The notes beneath the pieces were generated by a model. It had not been told where the DNA came from. It saw only the letters and a list, made by a program, of their open reading frames with translations, and made no database searches. A stretch of DNA of 64,000 bases from positions 186,001 to 250,000 of the forward strand of contig NZ_FOVI01000001.1 in assembly GCF_900115115.1 (NCBI RefSeq), read 5' to 3'. A program made the position numbers and the translations under genes. Numbering within the stretch: position 1 is the stretch's first letter; each line of letters starts with the position of its first letter. The DNA comes from Paenimyroides ummariense. GTDB lineage: Bacteria > Bacteroidota > Bacteroidia > Flavobacteriales > Flavobacteriaceae. Below, piece after piece: positions 50,959 to 60,008 of this stretch.

Positions 50959-51462
50959 TTGAAAGCCACCGAAAAAGAATTCTTGGACTTGATGCAAAAA
51001 CACAAAGGAATTTTATATAAAATTTCTAGGATGTATTTTGACCATACGGAAGATCAGGAAGACTTGATTCAGGAAATGACTTTTCAATTGTGGAAATCGT
51101 ACCAAAACTTTAAAGGCGACAGTCAGTTTTCTACCTGGATGTATCGTGTTTGTTTGAATACCGCTTTAACCTTCTTTAAAAAAGATGATAAAAAACAGGA
51201 CAAATACGAACTTCATGAAAATTATGATAGAATTGATACAGACGACAGCGCTTTTAAAGAAGAACAGCTGAAATATTTTTACGATGCCGTGCAAGAACTC
51301 AATAAAGTAGAAAAAGCCCTTATTTTTTTGTTTTTAGAAGGAATGAATCATAAGGATATTGCCGAAAATTTGGGTATCAGCGAAGTGAATGCACGAGTAA
51401 AGTTAAACAGAACAAAAGAAAAATTACAAACCATCATAAAAAAGAACGGATATGAATTTTGA
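50959..51462 (+). CDS. ECF-type RNA polymerase sigma factor
   Basis: The 167-residue protein has sigma region 2 (GILYKISRMYFDHTEDQEDLIQEMTFQLWKSYQNFKGDSQFSTWMYRVCLNTAL) and region 4 (LNKVEKALIFLFLEGMNHKDIAENLGISEVNARVKLNRTKEKLQ). The apparent start is TTG; the next ATG is 11 codons in, and homologues appear to begin at the TTG position. Its last 11 nt overlap the next gene, a four-helix membrane protein likely to act as its anti-sigma factor. Confidence 0.9.
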   Translation: MKATEKEFLDLMQKHKGILYKISRMYFDHTEDQEDLIQEMTFQLWKSYQNFKGDSQFSTWMYRVCLNTALTFFKKDDKKQDKYELHENYDRIDTDDSAFKEEQLKYFYDAVQELNKVEKALIFLFLEGMNHKDIAENLGISEVNARVKLNRTKEKLQTIIKKNGYEF

Positions 51463-52084
51463 TGAGTTACAAAAAAAATGGGACAATCAACCCGAAAAGG
51501 ATATTAACATAAAACCAGAATACTTAACTAAAAGTAAATCGCTTGCCGAAAAAATAATTAAAAGTTTTAAACGCGAAGCCATTTTCTGGTTAGTAAGCAT
51601 TGTGTTTATTTTAATAGTTCCTTTAATGGAATCGTCGCAAATACATGGTGTTTTAAGCCTTATATATTACTTTTTAGTATGCCAGTTTATTGTTTTTGGT
51701 TTGTATTATTATCGTAGATTTTACACCATTAGTAAAATGATTAAGCAACCAAATACGTTTAATAGTCGCGAAAGTATTATAAGACTGTATTACGAGTTTC
51801 ATTTTGCTATTGAAACATACCGCTCATCTATCTACATTTTGTTACCTACTGCCATAGCTTTGTTTGTAATTACGGCAGGTAAAGATAAAACGTACGATTT
51901 GGTTGATAAATTCTATCATTTTAAAGAAACTTTTCAAGCCGATCCCGCGTTTATCTATACCGTTTTAATCATAGGCGTTATAACAATTATTGGTTTGATA
52001 TTACTCTCGGAATGGATTATTAAAAAGTTCTACGGCAGATATTTAAAACAGCTAAAAGAACTAATGGACGAATTTGAAGATTAA
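51452..52084 (+). CDS. Membrane protein, putative anti-sigma factor
   Basis: The 210-residue protein has a ~40-residue N-terminal cytoplasmic segment (MNFDELQKKWDNQPEKDIN) followed by four hydrophobic helices (near 42-60, 66-86, 125-142 and 165-186). No zinc-binding HxxxCxxC motif of classical ZAS anti-sigma factors is present. The 11-nt overlap with the ECF sigma gene and the WDNQ-type N-terminus, which I recall from flavobacterial sigma partners, suggest it sequesters that sigma factor. The signal sensed is unknown. Confidence 0.62.
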   Translation: MNFDELQKKWDNQPEKDINIKPEYLTKSKSLAEKIIKSFKREAIFWLVSIVFILIVPLMESSQIHGVLSLIYYFLVCQFIVFGLYYYRRFYTISKMIKQPNTFNSRESIIRLYYEFHFAIETYRSSIYILLPTAIALFVITAGKDKTYDLVDKFYHFKETFQADPAFIYTVLIIGVITIIGLILLSEWIIKKFYGRYLKQLKELMDEFED

Positions 52085-52142
52085 AGAAAATTATAAAATA
52101 TGAATTAAATGTAATTTTTTATAAAATAAAAGTGGAAAAACT

Positions 52143-52171
52143 TTGAAAACAGAATAAAAAGTCTATCTTTA
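52143..52171 (+). promoter_or_regulatory. Promoter of the cold-shock gene
   Basis: TTG (52143-52145) and TATCTTTA (52164-52171), 18 nt apart, match the Bacteroidota promoter except for the last base of the -7 box. The leader is about 25 nt, short for a cold-regulated csp mRNA. Confidence 0.55.
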
Positions 52172-52201
52172 CACATTATTAATTTATTTTATCAATTACA
52201 A

Positions 52202-52396
52202 ATGAGAACAGGTACAGTAAAGTTCTTCAATGAATCAAAAGGATTTGGTTTTATTACAGACGAAACAACAGGTCAAGACATTTTCGTTCACATCTCTGGA
52301 CTTAAATCAAGAGAATTAAAAGATGGAGATGTAGTGAACTACGTTGAATCTGACGGAAAAAAAGGAAAAATCGCAACTGACGTTGTTGTTTTATAA
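52202..52396 (+). CDS. Cold-shock domain protein (CspA family)
   Basis: The 64-residue single OB-fold has RNP1 (KGFGFI, residues 14-19) and RNP2 (DIFVHIS), with KFFNESKG between them. It binds single-stranded RNA/DNA as an RNA chaperone. The short leader argues against the long thermosensor seen upstream of E. coli cspA. Monocistronic, with a strong terminator. Confidence 0.96.
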   Translation: MRTGTVKFFNESKGFGFITDETTGQDIFVHISGLKSRELKDGDVVNYVESDGKKGKIATDVVVL

Positions 52397-52433
52397 TATA
52401 CGTTAGTTAAAAAACATATATTTAGTTCCAAGT

Positions 52434-52464
52434 AAAACACCTGCAAACCGCAGGTGTTTTTTTT
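52434..52464 (+). terminator. Terminator of the cold-shock gene
   Basis: AAAACACCTGC pairs perfectly with GCAGGTGTTTT around AAACC, followed by TTTT. The remaining ~200 nt to the next gene are AT-rich with no other feature seen. Confidence 0.9.
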
Positions 52465-52664
52465 ATGGCAACTATTTCTTTTAAATTATTTGAAAAGCAT
52501 TCACCTTAATTAAAGAAAAAGCAAAACTTACACTTAATACATAAATTTTTATTTCATGCATATTTTAGTCAGTTGGTAAACTCAAAACCGTCATTCGTCA
52601 AAAATAAATAGATAGTTTGCTTTTTTATGTCGAATTTCACTAGATAATTAAAATTCAAAATGTT

Positions 52665-53831
52665 ATGAAAGCGATTTATTTTCTATTGTTTTTATCATTG
52701 TGTATTTCATGTGGTGATGATAACACAGCAGATAGTATAGACAATGACCCTCCTATTCCGCAACCAAGCGAAGAAAAAATTAAGTTTGTAAACAATCTAA
52801 CGCGTATAGCTAACGAAGGAAAAATCATTATCGGGCATCAATCTACCAATGTCTCGGGTATAGGTTGGCGATATAACGATTTTCCTAACGGAGAAAAAAG
52901 TGATTTTAAAGATGTTTCAAACAAAATTCCCGCAATTATGGGATGGGAATTTGCTCCGAACGGTTTGCAGTTCATTAATAATTACGAAGGAATTCCTTAC
53001 GATAAAATTATACAGCTTTGCAATAAAAACACTGCCAATAACGGAATTAACACCTTTGCACTACATCCGGACAGATTTGACAGAGCTGGTGGTTCATGGA
53101 GTTCTGGTCCAGGTTCGGTAAAGTCTATTCTACCCAACGAAGCAAAGCACGAAGTATATAAAAAATATTTAGACGATATGGCAGCCTATTTTGCACAACT
53201 TAAGTTACCAGATGGAAAACCTGCACCTTTTATTTTTAGACCTTTTCATGAAATGGATCGGGAATGGTTTTGGTGGGGTTCAACCAGTTGTACAAACGAA
53301 GAATATATTGCCTTGTTTAGATTTACTATTGATTACCTAAGAAGTAAAAACTTACCCAACATGGTAGTTTGTTATGCACCCGCAACTCCGCTTGATGCTA
53401 CCGAATATTTAAGAAGATATCCTGGCGATGCGTATGTTGACGTATTAGGGATAGATCTTTACCATTTAAGCACGGCACCAAACAGTAACAATGGCGCAAA
53501 TTGGGATTTTATCAAAGGTAAACTGCAGATGTTACAGCAGGTAGGAAATCAGAAAAACAAACCGATTGCGTGGACTGAAACCGGGCAGCAAAATTTAACA
53601 TCAAACACCTATTTTACACAATTAACACAGTTACTAAAAAGCAATAACATTAAACTTGCATACCTAATGTTTTGGTCAAACGCCACTACTACAATTGACA
53701 GCGGAGGAGGATTAGGCTACTACGTTCCATATTCAGTTATGAATAATAATGCTTTAAAAAATGATTTTATCAATTTCACCAATCAACCTAACTATATTTT
53801 TCAAAATTCGCAAGAAGCAATCTACAAGTAA
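52665..53831 (+). CDS. GH26 beta-mannanase-like lipoprotein
   Basis: The 388-residue protein has a lipobox ending CISC (C16), an acidic Pro-rich linker, and a GH26 barrel. The acid/base E196 is in FRPFHEMDREWFWWG and the nucleophile E305 is in IAWTETG, about 109 residues apart as in known GH26 mannanases. IIGHQSTN and YAPATPLDATEYLRRYPGD also fit the family. It is probably surface-anchored and cleaves beta-mannan. No SusC/SusD pair or other glycan gene is adjacent. Confidence 0.9.
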   Translation: MKAIYFLLFLSLCISCGDDNTADSIDNDPPIPQPSEEKIKFVNNLTRIANEGKIIIGHQSTNVSGIGWRYNDFPNGEKSDFKDVSNKIPAIMGWEFAPNGLQFINNYEGIPYDKIIQLCNKNTANNGINTFALHPDRFDRAGGSWSSGPGSVKSILPNEAKHEVYKKYLDDMAAYFAQLKLPDGKPAPFIFRPFHEMDREWFWWGSTSCTNEEYIALFRFTIDYLRSKNLPNMVVCYAPATPLDATEYLRRYPGDAYVDVLGIDLYHLSTAPNSNNGANWDFIKGKLQMLQQVGNQKNKPIAWTETGQQNLTSNTYFTQLTQLLKSNNIKLAYLMFWSNATTTIDSGGGLGYYVPYSVMNNNALKNDFINFTNQPNYIFQNSQEAIYK

Positions 53832-53895
53832 TATAGAATGGAATTTTAAATGAAAAATTTGAATTAGAATACTTTTTGATTTCATACTTTTTTGG

Positions 53896-53925
53896 CAGCT
53901 TACCTTATTCCGGTAAGCTGTTTTG
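53896..53925 (+). terminator. Probable terminator after the GH26 gene
   Basis: CAGCTTACC pairs with GGTAAGCTG around a 7-nt loop and is followed by TTTTGTTTT. Confidence 0.75.
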
Positions 53926-54018
53926 TTTTAATGATAGTCAGATTATTTAAAAATCGCACTTTACAAACTCAATCCAGCCATTACTAAATTGTTACATAAA
54001 AACAATAAATTCTCATGA

Positions 54019-54026
54019 TACATTTG
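54019..54026 (+). promoter_or_regulatory. Probable -7 element of the collagen-like lipoprotein operon
   Basis: TACATTTG matches TAnnTTTG, 24 nt before the ATG. A TTG lies 27 nt upstream, slightly too far for a standard -33 box. Confidence 0.45.
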
Positions 54027-54050
54027 ATTATTAATTAAAAAATAATAATC

Positions 54051-54686
54051 ATGAAAGCAAAAGGAAATTTTTTTATCGGACTTATATTAATAAGTATTTC
54101 AACCGCATCACTAATCAGTTGCGATGCAGACGATGATATTATTATGCGCGAAGAATTAAAAGGCGATGTTGGACCGCAAGGACCAGAAGGACCAGAGGGA
54201 CAACCAGGACCAGAAGGACCAGAAGGACAACCAGGATCTGTGGATATTTACAGCTCCACATGGATGAAGTTCGATTATGATGCAGAAAACCTTACACCTG
54301 GAGCAGGTATATTTAACTACCGCACTTTAGACAGTATAAGAATTACTGAAGATGTTATAAATTATGCAGCAGTTTTTGTTTATGCAAAATTTTGCGAAAA
54401 TTGTAATGTGTATGCACTTCCACATATTCCTAATTCAGATTTTTCTATTTTATTTGAATTGAATCGAAACTTGGGCTTAAGAACTGAGCTTTCTAGATAC
54501 AATCGTTCTTTCCCAGCTATTTCTATATGGTACAGATATGTCATTATTCCTGGAAACGCACCTGCTAAAAGAAGTGAGGCAAACAGTACTTTACAACAAT
54601 TATACAGAATAGGCAATCAATCCTATACTTTAGATCAATTAAAAACTATGTCTTATGAGGAAATAAGTTCATTAATTAATAATTAA
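54051..54686 (+). CDS. Collagen-like lipoprotein 1
   Basis: The 211-residue protein has a lipoprotein signal ending LISC (C24) and an acidic linker. A collagen-like tract of eight Gly-X-Y triplets (residues 38-62, built from GPE, GPQ and GQP) precedes a ~150-residue C-terminal domain with a CENC pair and a terminal motif LDQLKTMSYEEISSL. The tract is short for a stable triple helix but may trimerise the lipoprotein. The terminal QLKxMSYEE motif recurs in the third gene of the operon. Confidence 0.8.
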   Translation: MKAKGNFFIGLILISISTASLISCDADDDIIMREELKGDVGPQGPEGPEGQPGPEGPEGQPGSVDIYSSTWMKFDYDAENLTPGAGIFNYRTLDSIRITEDVINYAAVFVYAKFCENCNVYALPHIPNSDFSILFELNRNLGLRTELSRYNRSFPAISIWYRYVIIPGNAPAKRSEANSTLQQLYRIGNQSYTLDQLKTMSYEEISSLINN

Positions 54687-54699
54687 AAATTGAAAAATC

Positions 54700-55416
54700 A
54701 TGAAAAAAATTGACAACTTTATAAAAATACTTATGGTACTAAGTGTTTTTATTTTCTGTTACGCTTGCGACTCTAATGACGATGGTGCTTCAACTCCTAC
54801 TCCAACAAAAGTTACAGCAGAAAGCTTAAACGGATATTATGTACCTTACCAAGATGAAACCGAAGATGGTAATCAAAGATACCGAGTAATTTATTTTGTA
54901 AAAGAAGAGGGAACAATGAAAGCATACTTTGATGGACAAGGTATACGAAGAGTAGCTTCATTAAAAGTTACTGACAACAAATTCATTTTCGATTTAAATT
55001 CAGACGGATCTACCTTATTAAATTTTAGCTTTTCTTCCGACAATACGGGAAAAATATCATTAACAAGCTTAACAAGAACAGGTAGTTCTAATACTGAAAT
55101 AATTCACTACGAAATGTTTTCCTCTTCACAAACACCAAGCTGGGGCGGTTTTACTTTTGAGCGAACTGCCGGTGTATCGAATTTTTTTAAGTATTACAGT
55201 TTTTCTGGTAATAGATCGCTTTTTGCAAACAGTACAGTTGCCAGCACCGAACCTGATCAAGGCTGCTACGAACTTGGTAACAGCATAGGTTTTAAAAGCA
55301 ACAATGATATATTAATGGGAATTTTTGTACCATCGTGGAAAGGCGATGCGAATGTTAAAATGTTGTTGGCTAACAAAAATATCTCAACTGTTGCAATTTA
55401 CAAATATTATAATTAA
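54700..55416 (+). CDS. Lipoprotein of unknown function in the collagen-like operon
   Basis: The 238-residue protein has a lipobox CYAC (C23), a Thr/Pro-rich linker (DGASTPTPTK), and a domain of alternating beta-strands rich in Ser, Thr and Phe with no known motif. It lacks Gly-X-Y repeats. It sits 13 nt after and 12 nt before the two collagen-like genes, so it is part of the same transcription unit. Its partner role is unknown. Confidence 0.7.
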   Translation: MKKIDNFIKILMVLSVFIFCYACDSNDDGASTPTPTKVTAESLNGYYVPYQDETEDGNQRYRVIYFVKEEGTMKAYFDGQGIRRVASLKVTDNKFIFDLNSDGSTLLNFSFSSDNTGKISLTSLTRTGSSNTEIIHYEMFSSSQTPSWGGFTFERTAGVSNFFKYYSFSGNRSLFANSTVASTEPDQGCYELGNSIGFKSNNDILMGIFVPSWKGDANVKMLLANKNISTVAIYKYYN

Positions 55417-55428
55417 AAAACGATTAAT

Positions 55429-56025
55429 ATGAAAACTAAATTAAAACTATACACAAAATTTATTATTTTGTGTTGTGCAAGCTTACTTTTAAGCAATTGC
55501 GATGGAGATACCGGACCAGAAGGATTACAAGGTCCGCAGGGAGAAATTGGAGCTCAGGGTCCACAAGGTCCACAAGGAGAAACCGGACAACAAGGAAATG
55601 CAAATGTTAAGCAATACAATTTTGGTGCTTTTGACCATAGTGGAGCAGAAATAGCTAAAGAAATTCCGCTGACAGTTGCTGAATCTGAAACAAGTATGAT
55701 TTATATTTTTGTTTCCGCAAACAACTTTTGGTATCCTTTGCCAGGATATGCAGGACCAGTTCATTCGTACAGAATATATTTCAGAAACAATGCAAACACT
55801 ACAGAATGTTTTATGACCAGACTAACTGGTACAGGTTTACAAAGCTTTGCTGGTATGCGCATCTTTGTAATAAAATCAAGTAGTACTGTAAATGCTAAGA
55901 ATGCTAACAACGACGAAAGTGTAAAAATTGTTAAAACGGATGATGGAAATTTTTATACGGAAGCACAATTAAGGCAAATGTCATATAAAGAATTTTGCAA
56001 TGTATTAAATATTTCAACCAATTAA
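55429..56025 (+). CDS. Collagen-like lipoprotein 2
   Basis: The 198-residue protein has a lipobox LSNC (C24) immediately followed by ten collagen-like Gly-X-Y triplets (residues 26-56, rich in GPQ, GPE, GET) and a ~130-residue C-terminal domain ending in EAQLRQMSYKEFCNVLN. That terminal motif matches collagen-like lipoprotein 1 (QLKTMSYEEISSL). Both are probably surface-exposed. A shared terminator after this gene ends the operon. Confidence 0.82.
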   Translation: MKTKLKLYTKFIILCCASLLLSNCDGDTGPEGLQGPQGEIGAQGPQGPQGETGQQGNANVKQYNFGAFDHSGAEIAKEIPLTVAESETSMIYIFVSANNFWYPLPGYAGPVHSYRIYFRNNANTTECFMTRLTGTGLQSFAGMRIFVIKSSSTVNAKNANNDESVKIVKTDDGNFYTEAQLRQMSYKEFCNVLNISTN

Positions 56026-56061
56026 TTTCATTAGTTTATCAATAACTCCATTTAAATTTTT

Positions 56062-56092
56062 AAGCAGCTTTTCAAAAAAAGCTGCTTTTATT
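56062..56092. terminator. Terminator between convergent lipoprotein and LytTR genes
   Basis: AAGCAGCTTTT pairs with AAAAGCTGCTT around CAAA; T-tracts lie on both sides. Confidence 0.85.
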
Positions 56093-56831
56093 ATATCTTT
56101 TTAAACAGATTTAAAAAATCTTGTTTCTTATTACGGCTTAATACAACTGATGTTTTGTCTTGCATAATAATTTCACCACCTTCACCACGAATATACTGAC
56201 TTATGAATTTTAAATTGATTAAATACGATTTGTGAACCCTAAAGAAAATAGGATTATCTAATAAAACCTCTTCAAAAACCGCTAAAGACTTACTTACCAA
56301 ATGCTTGTCGCCGTTATTCATTACTACGAAAGTATAGGCATTGCTTGCAGAAAAATACATAATGTCTTCAATCTTAATAAAAATCAATCCTTTCAAGGTT
56401 GATAACGCCAATGTATCAGACATTTGTGTCATGGTAAATTTTGCCAGATTGGAAACCTGTTCTGTTGTGGTAAGTAATTCCTGCTGATGGTATTTATCTA
56501 TAGCCTGCTTTAATTCGTCCATTTCTATGGGTTTTAAAATATAATCTAACGCATTTAATTTTAATGCTTTTATAGCATATTGATCATAAGCTGTTGTAAA
56601 AACTACCTTGAAAGGCAATGTTTCAAACTGCTGTAATACTTCAAACCCGTTTAAATAAGGCATTTCAATATCTAAAAATACAATATCGGGCTTCAATGCG
56701 GTAATTCTTTCTTTCGCTAATCGACTATCTTGAATACTTTCTAAAATTTCAATTTCTTTAAAATCTTGTAAGTAATGTGCCAAGGTAACCAAAGCGTGTT
56801 TTTCGTCGTCTATTAATAATACTTTAATCAT
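56091..56831 (-). CDS. LytTR-type response regulator
   Basis: The 246-residue protein has a receiver domain with D8/D9, phosphoacceptor D54 in VFLDIEMP and K in YILKPIEM, and a C-terminal LytTR DNA-binding domain (KIEDIMYFSASNAYTFVV, FRVHKSYLINLKFI, VLSRNKKQDF). LytTR regulators bind imperfect direct repeats and often control envelope or virulence genes. Its start overlaps the stop of the adjacent kinase by 8 nt; they form a two-component pair. Its targets are unknown. Confidence 0.95.
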   Translation of the reverse strand: MIKVLLIDDEKHALVTLAHYLQDFKEIEILESIQDSRLAKERITALKPDIVFLDIEMPYLNGFEVLQQFETLPFKVVFTTAYDQYAIKALKLNALDYILKPIEMDELKQAIDKYHQQELLTTTEQVSNLAKFTMTQMSDTLALSTLKGLIFIKIEDIMYFSASNAYTFVVMNNGDKHLVSKSLAVFEEVLLDNPIFFRVHKSYLINLKFISQYIRGEGGEIIMQDKTSVVLSRNKKQDFLNLFKKI

Positions 56832-59769
56832 TTTCTTCCAGGTTTAAGTGTAGAATCACTTTTGTTCCTACGGGTTTGTTATTGTTGTTGTATAAATCTA
56901 AAATTTCCAAATAATTTGCAGTATTTAGTTTAACTATACGTTCTTCGGTAATTTTTATACCGTACGATGTATGTTTTTTAGCTGTTTTTAATAGCACACT
57001 TCCTTCTCTACCAATTCCATTATCTTCAATTTCGATTCGAAGTTTGTCTTTGTTTTCTAAAATAAATCGCACATATAACTTTCCGTTGCCATTGGCTTTA
57101 TGCCTTAAGCCGTGCCAAATAGCGTTTTCTGCAAAAGGTTGTACAATAAGCGGCGGAACAAAAACTTCGTTTTCTTCTATATCGTTGTCAATTACAATTT
57201 CATAAGTAAAACTATTTTCTAATCGCACGGCTTCTAACTGCAAATAAAGTTCGGTTGTTTTTACTTCTTGCGCTAACGTAATCCATTGCTGTTTAGAACT
57301 TTCTAAAATATTGCGCATTAGTTTAGAAAACGATGTAAGGTATTTACTGGCATCGGCTGTTTTATGCTGAATAATATAACTATTGATAGAATTAAGCGTA
57401 TTGAACATAAAATGCGGATTCATTTGTGCACGCAACATTCGCATTTCGGCATCTTTTACCTGAAGTTCGTATCGCTTTTCTTTCATTTTTCGATACAGCG
57501 AATAGCGAAACCAACCGTAAACCAAAATGATAACAGCAATACCCAACAGCACATAAAACAAAGGCGATTGCGTAAATGGTGGTTTAATTTTTATGGAATA
57601 GTGTAGCTGATCCTTCAATTGATTCTGCAAATGATCTGTTACTCTAATCTTGATATCATACGAACCTGGCGATAAATGATTAAACGACAGTTCTGCTTGG
57701 TTTCCTAAAGAAATCCATTCATCGTTGTTAACGCTGTATTCATAAAAAACCTTGTTGGGTTCCAAATACGAAAAGGTTGAAAACTGTAAAGTAATATTGT
57801 TTTGCTTGTAATTCAGTATTAGCTCTTCGGTATTTTTATAATGCTTACCATTAATTAATAGTTTTGTTACTTTGATTGTGTTTTGTAACGGACTTTGTAA
57901 TACATCGGTATAATTTACAATAATCAATTGGTTTTCGCCACCTAACAACAAACGATTATTACTTGCTTCTTTAAAAGCGTATTGTAAGGTATTCGTTGTT
58001 AAACCATCTGTAGTATTTATTTTTACAACTTTGTTTTTACTTTTTAAATACACATGCAAACCGGCATTCGTTGCAAAAAACACATTTTCGTTTGTATCTT
58101 GCATTAAGCCCGTTATATAAGTATCGTCTATTGGGTATGAATGAACATCTATTTTCTTTTTAAGTTTCCCCGTATTTTTTCCCATAGAAAAACCGCCGTA
58201 TGCAGATAACAGTACATTGTTTTTATTGTCTGTATAAATTCGGTTGTAATAATCGCCCACAAACAAATCACGATGATTGTTAAATGATTTATGTGATATA
58301 TCAATAAACATATGTTGATTTTCATCGTATTTACAAATGCCAAAGCCTTTAGGCATCCAACCTACCAACCAAATATTTTGTGCATGATCTACTGTAAGAT
58401 CGTTCCATTTGTTTTGTTTCCAAAAATCGACCGTATTTTTAAAATTTGACCTTATCTTTTTATTGGTTTGTAAATTGTATCTAACTATTTCATTACTGGC
58501 TGATAAAACCCATAACTCTTTATCAATAATTATAGATTTTACAATGTCTTCATCAGCAACGAATCCATTTAAATTCAATTTTTGAAACAAATTTCCTTTC
58601 CATAGAAAAATACCGTGCGTTGTGGTAAGGTAAATATCTTTATGAAGTGTAAAACTTTTAATTTTAAGATTCTCTGGAAATTGTTCCATTAAACGCCAAT
58701 GCTGATTTTTATATTGCAAAACCTGATTATGGCTTGTTAAAACCCAGAATTCATTTGGTACAAGTTCAATAACATCTAAAATAAAATTCCCGCTTTTAGA
58801 ATATTCAGCAGGAAAATTTAAAAAGGTTAATCCTTTCTTTGGCAAATGTAATTGTAGCAATCCTTTTGATGTAGCCACCCAAAAATTATTGGTTTTTTCG
58901 TTAACGATAAAATGCTTTATAGTAAAATTCTGCGAAGCAAAAACGGATGTAAACTGATTGTTTTGAATGTTGTATATTTCATTGGCACTGATTCCATACA
59001 AATTATCATTACTTAAAACCAACTGCTGAAAAACTACCGAAGCTGGAGTTTTAACGATCTTTACAATTTTATTTTCTATAAGATCATAAAAATGTAAATC
59101 TCCTTGTTTGGTTGCGATGATAAGCTGATTGTCATTTTTTTCAACAGCCGAAACTTGTAACTTATTCAGATTTTTGTTTGATGAGGCTAAAAGTAAATTT
59201 GTAGTTTCATTCCATTCGTACAAACCATTAGGCGTAAAAACCCAGATTTCTCCGGTACTTTTTTCAACAAATTGTATATCGATATTTAGATCTTTATTAT
59301 CTGGAAAAACGGGAAAAGAAACTATTTTTTTATTGTGCAGATATTTGATATGATTAAAATCAGAACACCAAATTCGTTCTTCACTATCGATAAATAAATT
59401 TTCAAAATGATCATTATTAGGATCTTCATCCATATAATTTTTAGATTGAATAATTTCTATCTTACCATCATAGCTGTAATTTTTTTTGTGTAACGCCTTA
59501 CCATCTTCATAATACAGTGCATTTTTAAAAAAATACGCATTTAATATATTTTGCTGAGTTGGATCTTTCAAGTAAAACCTGTTTCCATCAAACTGAATAA
59601 TTCCTTTTCTGGAACACAATTCGATTCCCGCTTGTTCGGAATAACAGACATAGGTTAAATCGTCCGACGGCATTCCATCGAAATAATTATACAGCTTGCT
59701 ATTTATAGTTTGTGCGTTACTAGTAAAAACAAGTATCAACAAGAATACGACCGCAATTAACTTTCTCAT
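56824..59769 (-). CDS. Beta-propeller sensor histidine kinase (LytS/His_kinase type)
   Basis: The 981-residue protein has a signal peptide, a long periplasmic region of two-component-regulator propeller repeats (about 30-640), a Y_Y_Y domain (NKVFYEYSVNNDEWISLGNQAELSFNHLSPGSYDIKIRV), one TM (about 735-757) and a cytoplasmic His_kinase domain. The latter has H786 in NPHFMFNTLNSINSYI and GIGREGSVLLKTAKK in the ATPase part. The ATG at 59769 gives a normal signal; an ATG 12 codons upstream does not. The receiver partner overlaps its 3' end. Confidence 0.94.
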   Translation of the reverse strand: MRKLIAVVFLLILVFTSNAQTINSKLYNYFDGMPSDDLTYVCYSEQAGIELCSRKGIIQFDGNRFYLKDPTQQNILNAYFFKNALYYEDGKALHKKNYSYDGKIEIIQSKNYMDEDPNNDHFENLFIDSEERIWCSDFNHIKYLHNKKIVSFPVFPDNKDLNIDIQFVEKSTGEIWVFTPNGLYEWNETTNLLLASSNKNLNKLQVSAVEKNDNQLIIATKQGDLHFYDLIENKIVKIVKTPASVVFQQLVLSNDNLYGISANEIYNIQNNQFTSVFASQNFTIKHFIVNEKTNNFWVATSKGLLQLHLPKKGLTFLNFPAEYSKSGNFILDVIELVPNEFWVLTSHNQVLQYKNQHWRLMEQFPENLKIKSFTLHKDIYLTTTHGIFLWKGNLFQKLNLNGFVADEDIVKSIIIDKELWVLSASNEIVRYNLQTNKKIRSNFKNTVDFWKQNKWNDLTVDHAQNIWLVGWMPKGFGICKYDENQHMFIDISHKSFNNHRDLFVGDYYNRIYTDNKNNVLLSAYGGFSMGKNTGKLKKKIDVHSYPIDDTYITGLMQDTNENVFFATNAGLHVYLKSKNKVVKINTTDGLTTNTLQYAFKEASNNRLLLGGENQLIIVNYTDVLQSPLQNTIKVTKLLINGKHYKNTEELILNYKQNNITLQFSTFSYLEPNKVFYEYSVNNDEWISLGNQAELSFNHLSPGSYDIKIRVTDHLQNQLKDQLHYSIKIKPPFTQSPLFYVLLGIAVIILVYGWFRYSLYRKMKEKRYELQVKDAEMRMLRAQMNPHFMFNTLNSINSYIIQHKTADASKYLTSFSKLMRNILESSKQQWITLAQEVKTTELYLQLEAVRLENSFTYEIVIDNDIEENEVFVPPLIVQPFAENAIWHGLRHKANGNGKLYVRFILENKDKLRIEIEDNGIGREGSVLLKTAKKHTSYGIKITEERIVKLNTANYLEILDLYNNNNKPVGTKVILHLNLEEND

Positions 59770-59971
59770 AATTAAAAATAAGTAAAAGTCACCATATAAA
59801 AACACGCAAATTCACAAAATTGGTAATTGGATATAGCAAATGCATCTTTTACCTAACAAGCTACAATTAATATTAATCTATAATTATTTAAAACCATTAT
59901 AAATTAAGCTTAAACCGTTAAAATGCCGAACAATTAAAAACAATTGGGTTTTTTATACGAGCCGAAAAAAT

Positions 59972-59979
59972 TATATTTG
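59972..59979 (+). promoter_or_regulatory. Probable -7 element of the nuo operon
   Basis: TATATTTG matches TAnnTTTG, 29 nt before the nuoA start. The nearest TTG is 25 nt upstream, a little beyond the usual spacing. Confidence 0.5.
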
Positions 59980-60008
59980 AGGTTTCAAAAATTAATGTAC
60001 CAAACAAC

